Assembly (NCBI GenBank): GCA_900545165.1 | Contig: UQYA01000098.1 | Coordinates: forward strand, 1-6,080 | Length of the DNA: 6,080 nt | Source: an uncultured Collinsella sp. | Lineage (GTDB): Bacteria > Actinomycetota > Coriobacteriia > Coriobacteriales > Coriobacteriaceae | Reading direction: 5' to 3' | In this document: positions 1 to 4,581 of the stretch, one piece after another | Layout of the letters: every line of letters begins with the position of its first letter | How positions within the stretch are numbered: the stretch's first letter is position 1 | Translations under genes and position numbers: made by a program | The notes under the pieces: model-generated | The model's input: only the letters and a program-made list of their open reading frames with translations | What the model was told of the DNA's origin: nothing | Databases searched by the model: none

Positions 1-1
1 G

Positions 2-229
2 GTATACACGCGTCATCCTCGTTTCTGGGTCAATCATGGTGGTACTATGGTAGGGCCCTTCGATTCATCCGATGCCGCCTACGCTTGGATTATTAACGAT
101 GGAGAAAACGGCGGTATCGGTGGATCCGTTGTAGATGATTCGTATACCACCTCTGAGGACCAGGGACATTATGAACAGCAGGCTACGGGACAGCATTGGG
201 TTGTCGACGTCGCCGGTCACTGGGAGTAA
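2..229 (+). CDS. C-terminal fragment of a surface or secreted protein
   Basis: The frame is open from the left edge of the window and ends at TAA 227-229, so only the last 75 residues are visible and the true start lies upstream. The internal ATG at 47 has no good Shine-Dalgarno sequence and the frame stays open before it, so I do not take it as the start. The tail is rich in Gly, Asp, Ser and aromatic residues. It contains the phrase WVNHGGTMVGPF and ends with paired motifs GHYE and WVVDVAGHWE. Short tails with GHYE/WVVD-type phrases occur in extracellular proteins of gut actinobacteria, so a surface or secreted role is likely, but this is recollection of a pattern and not a named domain. 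No LPxTG sorting signal or membrane segment is seen at the end. A terminator follows about 50 bp downstream, so this is probably the last gene of its transcript and unrelated to the mob genes. Confidence 0.6.
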   Translation, partial: VYTRHPRFWVNHGGTMVGPFDSSDAAYAWIINDGENGGIGGSVVDDSYTTSEDQGHYEQQATGQHWVVDVAGHWE

Positions 230-279
230 TGTACATCGTTCCTCTCCTCTTACATTCGGTAAATGTTTATTTATTTCTG

Positions 280-304
280 GGCGGCCGGTTCGGCCGCCTT
301 TTTT
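280..304 (+). terminator. Rho-independent terminator after the surface-protein gene
   Basis: An 8-bp perfect G+C-rich stem, GGCGGCCG (280-287) with CGGCCGCC (291-298), has a 3-nt loop GTT and is followed at once by six T residues (299-304). This is a textbook intrinsic terminator on the plus strand. It separates the upstream gene from the structured region before mobC. Confidence 0.9.
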
Positions 305-365
305 AGACGCCCAGTCTGGGGGCAAACGATAGGAAAGCAATCAAACGAGAGGCCGTTCCAAAAGA

Positions 366-416
366 ATCCGGCGGTGCCGGATGCTTCGGGCAAAACCTTC
401 CGCAAATCGGTAAGGT
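366..416. repeat. Two adjacent short hairpins
   Basis: The first is ATCCGGC (366-372) and GCCGGAT (376-382), a perfect 7-bp stem with a 3-nt loop. The second is ACCTTCCG (395-402) pairing with CGG and AAGGT (408-410, 412-416), an 8-bp stem with one bulged T at 411 and a 5-nt loop. They open the inverted-repeat-rich tract before mobC. Neither is followed by a T run, so they are not terminators. Confidence 0.6.
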
Positions 417-457
417 CTTCCATCAACTTGCTCCAGCCCTCGCCCGGAGTCCGCTGC

Positions 458-501
458 GCGGTAATGCAAAAACTCGGCATCCCTCGCATTCGCATTACCG
501 C
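458..501. repeat. 10-bp perfect inverted repeat
   Basis: GCGGTAATGC (458-467) is repeated as its reverse complement GCATTACCGC (492-501), with 24 nt between the arms. The spacing is wide for a simple hairpin but suits a protein-bound inverted repeat in a transfer origin or an operator. No function is proven. Confidence 0.6.
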
Positions 502-515
502 TCCGCTCTCGCTGC

Positions 516-559
516 AGCGAATTTCTAACACTCAGCATTCTTCGCGTTAAAAATTCGCT
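516..559. repeat. 14-bp inverted repeat with one mismatch
   Basis: AGCGAATTTCTAAC (516-529) pairs with GTTAAAAATTCGCT (546-559), with a single mismatch (C525 against A550) and a 16-nt loop. It is the longest repeat in this half of the region. A single imperfect repeat of this size is typical of the relaxase or accessory-protein binding site beside nic in transfer origins, so it is my preferred oriT anchor. That assignment is inference from size and position only. Confidence 0.55.
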
Positions 560-738
560 TCCGCTCACGGTCTCCGCTGACACTACGACACCGCGAAGCC
601 TTTCGCTCGAGACGAGGCCTCTCATTTCGTGTCTACGCTACGCTCCGCCCAATCGCCGTCCCAGTGATTGCAAGATGACTGTGGGTGGCATTTTTGTGGG
701 CCCATCCGGACCCCGAAAACACCGCGCCACAGACCTTG

Positions 739-890
739 CTTATCGCCTGCTATGGCGATAAGGTTGTTGCGAAGTTGAAACTTCGCGATGAAGAATCGCG
801 GAGACGATTCTTCATTGGAACGACGCCAGTCGTTCCTCATCAAAGGAAAGCGAATCGCATAGCAGGTTTTGATCGGAGGCCTCTCCGATC
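739..890. repeat. Array of five tight perfect hairpins
   Basis: Five perfect inverted repeats follow one another without overlap. They are CTTATCGCC/GGCGATAAG (739-762, 9 bp, 6-nt loop), GCGAAGTT/AACTTCGC (769-786, 6-8 bp), ATGAAGAATCG/CGATTCTTCAT (788-815, 11 bp, 6-nt loop), GGAACGAC/GTCGTTCC (817-836, 8 bp, 4-nt loop) and GATCGGAG/CTCCGATC (871-890, 8 bp, 4-nt loop). The arms differ in sequence from hairpin to hairpin, so it is structure and not a repeated unit that recurs. The array ends about 15 bp before the mobC ribosome binding site. It could fold in single-stranded DNA during transfer or in the mobC leader transcript. Confidence 0.8.
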
Positions 891-905
891 GCTGGTTCGT
901 TTTCC

Positions 906-910
906 GGAGG
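906..910 (+). promoter_or_regulatory. mobC ribosome binding site
   Basis: GGAGG lies 4 nt before ATG 915. It is a strong but closely spaced Shine-Dalgarno sequence and fixes the mobC start. It sits just beyond the last hairpin of the array, so leader structure could influence access to it. Confidence 0.75.
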
Positions 911-914
911 AATC

Positions 915-1457
915 ATGAGTAGGCTCCGCCCGCACACCGTCAAGGCGTCTCTTTCAAATGACGAGAAGAAAGCCATCGCTGCAATCGCAAAGCGACATGA
1001 GATGAGCGAGGCGGAACTCATCCGCTTCGCTTTGTGCAATGCCGACGATCTCGATATCGATTTTGGTTTTTCGGAAATCGCTGACCAGAAATTCCGAACC
1101 GATGACATTCACGTCCGGGTCTCGCCGGAAGAAAAAAAGAAAATTGAAAGCAATGCTGATTCCCTCGATATGACTGTCAGTGCGTATGCACGTCGCGTAC
1201 TGCTCAAAGGGAATGTCGAGAAAATCGATGTCGATCGGGCGTCGATCGACAAGATCTATCACGAACTTTTGAAGGAAGGAACAAACCTCAATCAGCTGAT
1301 GTATTTTGTGAACGCCCAGGGGCTTCCTGCGTACAACGAGAAAGCTGTTTTCCGCGCACTCGAAAAGGTTTACCAAGTTGGGCGTAAGCTGGATCGTTTT
1401 ATCGACGAGTTTGAGAAGCGCTATTTCGTCGGCGGTGATCAAAATGACCGTCATTAA
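915..1457 (+). CDS. mobC: MobC-like mobilization accessory protein with two RHH units
   Basis: This 180-residue protein is predicted to bind DNA at the transfer origin and help the relaxase form the relaxosome. Two segments have the strand-helix-helix pattern of ribbon-helix-helix proteins. Residues 9-41 read VKASLSNDEKKAI, then a helix ending in SEAELIRFAL. Residues 65-97 read IHVRVSPEEKKKI, then TVSAYARRVLL. The C-terminal part (about 110-136) has the typical MobC phrase TNLNQLMYFVNAQG. Many family members carry one RHH unit, so the tandem pair is a notable feature. ATG 915 is chosen because of the GGAGG at 906-910. The stop lies inside the start of the relaxase gene (14-bp overlap from ATG 1444), so the two are co-translated. 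The basic N-terminal region fits DNA binding. The MobC family call is secure from motif and neighbour; autoregulation through the upstream repeats is inferred. Confidence 0.85.
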   Translation: MSRLRPHTVKASLSNDEKKAIAAIAKRHEMSEAELIRFALCNADDLDIDFGFSEIADQKFRTDDIHVRVSPEEKKKIESNADSLDMTVSAYARRVLLKGNVEKIDVDRASIDKIYHELLKEGTNLNQLMYFVNAQGLPAYNEKAVFRALEKVYQVGRKLDRFIDEFEKRYFVGGDQNDRH

Positions 1458-2643
1458 GCAGAAAAGCATATCGAGCGAGCGCTACGCAAAGAACGTCCGC
1501 AAATACATCAACGGAAAAGATGCGATTGCGCGTGGTGGCTGGAACATCGAATGGAGCGACCGCTGGTTTTCGAAAATGGATAGAACCAGAAAGGTTTTCC
1601 ATCACGACAAGCCGTCGAGAGCCGGAGCCAAAAACGTAATCCTGCTACACCAGATCCTCGCGTTTCTTCCGGAAGAATGCTCATGCAACGGAGGCAAGAT
1701 GACCCCCGATGCATGTCTGGCCTATGCGGAGCAATGGCTTGCGAAGCACTATCCGCATCAACAGGTGATTCTCGCGCTGCACGAGGAGAGCGACAAAGCG
1801 GGAAAACGGTTCGCGGTCCATATGGCAATCAACCGGACAAACCTTGATACCGGCAAGCGTTGCGACATCGGCGGTCGCAAGGGAAAGTACGAACGCGCTG
1901 CATGGGTTCGTGAAATGGACGAGGCCTGGAATCTCGCTCAGCTCGAAAAGGGAAAGAAGAATTCGAAGATTCGAGATCGACAGCCGCGCGATATTGAAAA
2001 GGAGATTGTCGATCGTGGTGAGTACAGTTATAAAAACAATCTGCGTGAGCTGATCCATATTGCGATTGACGAAGGTCGCGTAAAGAATATGGAGCAATTC
2101 AAAAAGCTACTTGCCTCATGGGGCGTAGACATTTTCATCAAGAACAATCGAGTCTATGCGACAGATCTCGATATCAAAGAGGCCGGCAATCCGAAGTGCA
2201 CTTTCAACCTGACCCGCCTTGACGGGCGGTTTGCGGTCAAGCAACTTGAGGCGGCCTTTAAAAATAACGTGCTGGAAGCCGAGCGAGCCCTTCCTTATGA
2301 GAGGCGTTGCGAGATTTACATTCAACGGCTTAAGAAAGCGTATTCGGCGTGGGCCGAGCAGGCAAAGGCGAGCAAGGGCGTCGCCTACAATCTCTTCCCT
2401 AAGTTCATCGCACCGAAGTGCGATGAAGATCTGCTCGAGGATCCGGCGGTTCGTGATGAGCTTCTTGCCCGGCGCGGTTACGCAAGGGAGATTCGCAACC
2501 GTTACGCCGGCGCCGTTCCCGATGCTGGCGATGACCGCGTTCGCGCCGCAGGCCGAGCCCATGGTGGCAACGTCGACATCTCGCCGCAGGTCGATCGCGC
2601 GGTCGACCGAGGCGATTACGCTCGCGGAGACACGCCTCGCTAG
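1444..2643 (+). CDS. mobA: MobA-type relaxase (probable MOBP/Q-like)
   Basis: This 399-residue protein is predicted to nick one strand at oriT, stay covalently bound through a tyrosine and lead the strand into a recipient. The N-terminal third is the relaxase domain. Candidate catalytic tyrosines are Tyr14 and Tyr21 (SISSERYAKNVRKYINGKD). An LLHQILAF segment follows near residues 67-74. The metal site is the stretch VILALHEESD (108-117) followed by FAVHMAINRTN (123-133). His113 and His126 are present, but the usual HxH pair reads A-V-H here and an acidic EE follows His113. The C-terminal part is charged and Ala/Arg-rich, as is common for the variable tail of such proteins. ATG 1444 is chosen over upstream TTG 1378 and GTG 1435 because a longer form would overlap mobC heavily. 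It overlaps the mobC end by 14 bp. No coupling protein or secretion genes are seen, so transfer would need a helper. The relaxase assignment is firm; the exact MOB class is not. Confidence 0.85.
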   Translation: MTVIKQKSISSERYAKNVRKYINGKDAIARGGWNIEWSDRWFSKMDRTRKVFHHDKPSRAGAKNVILLHQILAFLPEECSCNGGKMTPDACLAYAEQWLAKHYPHQQVILALHEESDKAGKRFAVHMAINRTNLDTGKRCDIGGRKGKYERAAWVREMDEAWNLAQLEKGKKNSKIRDRQPRDIEKEIVDRGEYSYKNNLRELIHIAIDEGRVKNMEQFKKLLASWGVDIFIKNNRVYATDLDIKEAGNPKCTFNLTRLDGRFAVKQLEAAFKNNVLEAERALPYERRCEIYIQRLKKAYSAWAEQAKASKGVAYNLFPKFIAPKCDEDLLEDPAVRDELLARRGYAREIRNRYAGAVPDAGDDRVRAAGRAHGGNVDISPQVDRAVDRGDYARGDTPR

Positions 2644-2759
2644 TTTTGGAAAGCCTATCGTCGGTGCCCTAGCGCGCTGCCATTCAGTGCCGATTCTTTC
2701 ATGCTCGCAATTCGGCGAGGGTGAGGAGTATGAATTGATCGGGCGGGAGTCAGCCGCTC

Positions 2760-2768
2760 TGATAGAAT
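2760..2768 (+). promoter_or_regulatory. Possible extended -10 promoter element
   Basis: TGaTAGAAT matches an extended -10 (TGn plus TATAAT-like hexamer). A TTGATC at 2735-2740 would be 22 bp away, too far for a normal -35, so the promoter would rely on the extended -10. If used, it would start transcription about 55 nt before the small peptide gene. Weak evidence. Confidence 0.25.
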
Positions 2769-2817
2769 CGTCCTTGCTGTCGGCAGCCCTCGTGCCGGGC
2801 AGAGCCCTCCATCCGAT

Positions 2818-2827
2818 GGGAGGTGAT
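2818..2827 (+). promoter_or_regulatory. Near-perfect Shine-Dalgarno of the 41-residue peptide
   Basis: GGGAGGTGAT differs in one base from the ideal anti-16S complement AGGAGGTGAT. Its GGAGG core is 8 nt before ATG 2832, which decides between that start and the in-frame ATG at 2826, which is too close. Such a strong site before a tiny ORF is the best evidence that the ORF is real. Confidence 0.7.
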
Positions 2828-2831
2828 GCCC

Positions 2832-2957
2832 ATGACCGATTTCACTGAGCTCGTGAAGCTCCTGACCGCTACGGTCTCGCTCCTCACGGCCCTTGTCGGC
2901 CTTTCCAAGGCACTCAAGCAGGGTTCGAAGCCCAAAAAGAAAGGCCACCGTCGCTAA
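2832..2957 (+). CDS. Small hydrophobic peptide with polybasic tail (holin-like/type I toxin-like)
   Basis: This 41-residue ORF has a strong ribosome binding site 8 nt upstream. Residues 4-28 (FTELVKLLTATVSLLTALVG and onward to SKAL) form one hydrophobic or amphipathic helix long enough to cross a membrane. The last 13 residues are strongly basic (KQGSKPKKKGHRR). A short N-terminus, one helix and a Lys/Arg tail is the layout of holin-like and type I toxin peptides and of small membrane peptides generally. I do not recognise a specific family. It follows mobA on the same strand by 188 bp. It converges on a possible 24-codon ORF of the opposite strand whose stop overlaps its own, so antisense control is conceivable. 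Alternatives are an antimicrobial-type peptide or a small membrane anchor used in mobilization. That it is translated is likely; the function is inference. Confidence 0.6.
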   Translation: MTDFTELVKLLTATVSLLTALVGLSKALKQGSKPKKKGHRR

Positions 2958-3028
2958 GACGATGACCCAACTTCATTAAGCAACGGCTCTGCCCAGCTCT
3001 CTACAACTTGGGCTGCCGTCGGCACCAT
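2954..3028 (-). CDS. Possible 24-residue ORF with perfect Shine-Dalgarno
   Basis: On the minus strand a perfect AGGAGG (3034-3039) stands 5 nt before ATG 3026-3028. It opens an ORF of 24 codons ending in TAG at 2954-2956: MVPTAAQVVESWAEPLLNEV then GSSS. The stop overlaps the TAA of the converging 41-residue peptide gene. The sequence resembles no protein I know. It could be a genuine micro-peptide, a leader peptide, or the remnant of the 5' end of a deleted gene that kept its initiation site. The initiation signal is the only evidence; the A+T-rich stretch just upstream of it (about 3050-3110) could hold a promoter, but I see no clear pair of hexamers. Confidence 0.3.
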   Translation of the reverse strand: MVPTAAQVVESWAEPLLNEVGSSS

Positions 3029-3133
3029 TTTACCCTCCTGACGAGGAATTCGTCCATATTTCAAAAATCAAATCCTGTTCGCGCGTGGGCGTAAACTTTT
3101 AGTTGGGCAAATCCGGCAGATTGGAGCTTGAAA

Positions 3134-3155
3134 CATGAGGGATATGCACCTCATG
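3134..3155 (+). promoter_or_regulatory. Leader hairpin 1 of the phosphoesterase operon
   Basis: CATGAGG (3134-3140) and CCTCATG (3149-3155) form a perfect 7-bp stem with an 8-nt loop. It lies directly before the larger hairpin 2, so the two would form a tandem structured leader if transcription starts upstream of about 3130. Confidence 0.5.
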
Positions 3156-3204
3156 TCGCTCATAAAACGTCTCCTGACCTCGAGGGAGAACGTTTTTTAG
3201 CGAC
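3155..3204 (+). promoter_or_regulatory. Long leader hairpin 2 with T-run, terminator/attenuator-like
   Basis: An outer stem GTCGCT (3155-3160) with AGCGAC (3199-3204) encloses an inner stem AAAACGTCTCC (3164-3174) with GGAG-A-ACGTTTT (3185-3196, one bulged A). The right arm runs into six T residues (3193-3198). The inner stem plus T-run looks like an intrinsic terminator sitting just before the ribosome binding site at 3207-3212. Read as RNA it could attenuate the operon or hide its translation start. Alternatively it ends a transcript coming from the mob side. Confidence 0.5.
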
Positions 3205-3206
3205 AG

Positions 3207-3212
3207 AAGGAG
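3207..3212 (+). promoter_or_regulatory. Ribosome binding site of the first phosphoesterase gene
   Basis: AAGGAG lies 8 nt before ATG 3221. It fixes this start and rules out the upstream in-frame TTG at 3128, whose extra 31 residues would be read through the hairpin sequences. Confidence 0.8.
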
Positions 3213-3220
3213 ACATAAAT

Positions 3221-3859
3221 ATGATCTGGTTTACCAGCGACACCCACTTCGGGCATGAGAACGTGCTGAAGTTCACCGACCGCCCGTGGGAGACGATTTG
3301 GCAGATGAACGACGCCATCGTCGACAGCATCAACGGCAGGGTTGCCGTGGACGACGAACTCTACATCCTGGGTGATTTCTCATTCAAGATGACCGCCCAG
3401 GACGCCTACGGGCTGCGCAAGCGGATCGCCTGCAGGCGCATCCACCTCGTCCCGGGAAACCACGACAAGGACTGGACCCAGCCGGCGGTCGCGGGCGCCT
3501 TCACCGTGGAGCCGCCGATCTGCGTGCTCAAGATCGACGGGCAGAAGATCGTCCTGAGCCATTACCCCATGGCCGACTGGCAGGGCATGAGCCATGGATC
3601 GTGGCACCTCCACGGACACATCCACAGCAGCGGCGGCGCGTACAACGGGTTCAACCGCAGGCAGGGCCTTCTGCGCTACGACGTCGGTTGCGATGCCAAC
3701 GGGCACTCCCCGGTGAGCCTTGACGAGCTGAGGGAATGGTTCGCCGGAGTCGACGAGCCGTGCGGCCGGGTGAAATGGCCCTGGTGGGTCAACGAGACCG
3801 GCAACAGGCAGGTCGAGCGCGAGCTGGCGGCGTACAAGAGGGAAGAGGCGATTCGATGA
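3221..3859 (+). CDS. Calcineurin-like metallophosphoesterase, first of three
   Basis: This 212-residue cytoplasmic enzyme is predicted to hydrolyse a phosphoester using a two-metal centre; the substrate is unknown. All conserved blocks of the calcineurin-like fold are present in order: DTHFGH (Asp7, His9, His12), GDF (Asp52), GNHDKDW (Asn80, His81), LSHYP (His114) and HGHIHS (His133, His135). The DTHFGH opening is the form seen in a subgroup of small bacterial phosphoesterases and differs from the GDxHG form of the two genes that follow, so it is not a recent duplicate of them. The last 50 residues or so, after the fold, are Trp-rich then charged (WPWWVNETGN to the end). ATG 3221 is supported by AAGGAG. 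The stop overlaps the next start (ATGA at 3856-3859). The gene is clearly richer in G+C than mobC and mobA, which suggests a different source. Confidence 0.85.
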   Translation: MIWFTSDTHFGHENVLKFTDRPWETIWQMNDAIVDSINGRVAVDDELYILGDFSFKMTAQDAYGLRKRIACRRIHLVPGNHDKDWTQPAVAGAFTVEPPICVLKIDGQKIVLSHYPMADWQGMSHGSWHLHGHIHSSGGAYNGFNRRQGLLRYDVGCDANGHSPVSLDELREWFAGVDEPCGRVKWPWWVNETGNRQVERELAAYKREEAIR

Positions 3860-4581
3860 CGGTCTATGTGACGGGCGACATCCACGGTGGGCTCGACATG
3901 CAAAAGCTCCGCGACTGGGAGCTTGGGGATAGCCTTACCAGCGACGACTACCTCATCGTCGCCGGCGACTTTGGCTTTCCGTGGGATTTCTCTGCCGAGG
4001 AATGCGCCGACATCGCCTGGCTGGAGTCGCGCCCCTACACGGTACTGTTCGTCGACGGCAACCACGAGCGCTTCGACCACTGGGAGGAGCGCCCCATGGA
4101 GTTATGGCATGGCGGGCTGACGCAGCGCCTGTCGGACACCTCGCCCATTCGGCGCCTGACGCGCGGCGAGGTCTTCGAGCTCGACGGCTCGACAATCTTC
4201 ACCATGGGCGGTGCCACGAGCGTGGACAGGGAATACCGCATTCCGTATTCAAGCTGGTGGCCTCAGGAGCTCCCGGACGAGCGCGATTTCGATACCGCGC
4301 GGGCAAGGCTCGACGAGGTCGGCTGGAAGGTCGACTGCGTCATCACCCATACCTGCGCCACGCGCATGCTCTCGCCGACGCTCTACCCGGACCCAGGCTG
4401 GGAGCGCCCCGATGTGGACCGGCTGACCGGATTCCTCGACGAGCTCGAGGACCGCCTGGACTATAAACATTGGTATTACGGCCATTTTCACCGAGACGGC
4501 AACCCGGACGAACGTCATACCGTGCTGTACGACCGGATCGTGAGGCTCGGGGACAAACTCCTGCCGTGGGGTGCGTACTGA
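3856..4581 (+). CDS. Metallophosphoesterase, second of three (GDxHG type)
   Basis: This 241-residue protein is predicted to be a soluble two-metal phosphoesterase. Metal-binding blocks are GDIHG (Asp8, His10), GDFGF (Asp38), DGNHE (Asn69, His70), ITHT (His165) and YGHFHRD (His210, His212). GDxHG, GDxxx and GNHE together are the signature shared with PPP-type phosphatases and ApaH-like enzymes, but the protein lacks the rest of those families. Between the GNHE block and ITHT is a segment with MGGATSVDREYR (117-128) and SWWPQELP (133-140). It is strongly conserved in the next gene and probably forms the substrate side of the pocket. The start is ATG 3856 in the ATGA overlap with the previous gene. 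Translational coupling with both neighbours points to one functional unit. Nucleotide, phosphoprotein and RNA-end substrates are all possible. Confidence 0.85.
   Translation: MTVYVTGDIHGGLDMQKLRDWELGDSLTSDDYLIVAGDFGFPWDFSAEECADIAWLESRPYTVLFVDGNHERFDHWEERPMELWHGGLTQRLSDTSPIRRLTRGEVFELDGSTIFTMGGATSVDREYRIPYSSWWPQELPDERDFDTARARLDEVGWKVDCVITHTCATRMLSPTLYPDPGWERPDVDRLTGFLDELEDRLDYKHWYYGHFHRDGNPDERHTVLYDRIVRLGDKLLPWGAY

Larger units (their letters stand above)
305..914. other. Hairpin-rich non-coding region upstream of mobC; candidate oriT/mob control region
   Basis: About 610 bp between a terminator and mobC carry no convincing gene. The open frames here are short, lack good ribosome binding sites and give low-complexity Arg/Ser-rich translations. 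Instead the region holds many inverted repeats, listed separately, plus small ones at 593-606 (GCGAA/TTCGC, 4-nt loop) and a CGCTGCAGCG palindrome near 510-519. In mobilizable plasmids and islands the origin of transfer usually lies next to the mob genes and contains inverted repeats recognised by the relaxase and MobC. That context supports oriT somewhere here, but I cannot identify the nick site. A long structured RNA transcribed toward mobC is the main alternative. Confidence 0.5.
2644..2831 (+). other. Intergenic leader of the small peptide gene
   Basis: This stretch between the mobA stop and the small peptide gene has no convincing ORF. It ends in the strong ribosome binding site of the peptide. 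The only promoter-like element I see is an extended -10 at 2760-2768. Confidence 0.4.

Noticed and set aside
341..625. Minus-strand 94-codon frame in the region before mobC
   Set aside because: No ribosome binding site, low-complexity Arg/Ser/Glu content, and the region is better explained by inverted repeats.
665..682. CATCTTGC on the minus strand as a relaxase nick site
   Set aside because: It loosely resembles known nic cores (ATCTTG/ATCCTG type), but I cannot tie it to a repeat at the right distance and such short matches occur by chance.
1378..1443. Longer relaxase start at TTG 1378
   Set aside because: It would overlap mobC by 80 bp and adds residues unlike the usual relaxase N-terminus; the motif I tyrosines sit at the expected distance from ATG 1444.
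2219..2848. A 209-codon plus-strand frame overlapping the end of mobA, possibly a frameshifted relaxase tail
   Set aside because: The mobA frame runs uninterrupted to its own stop, and this frame has a low-complexity Arg/Ser-rich translation and no ribosome binding site.
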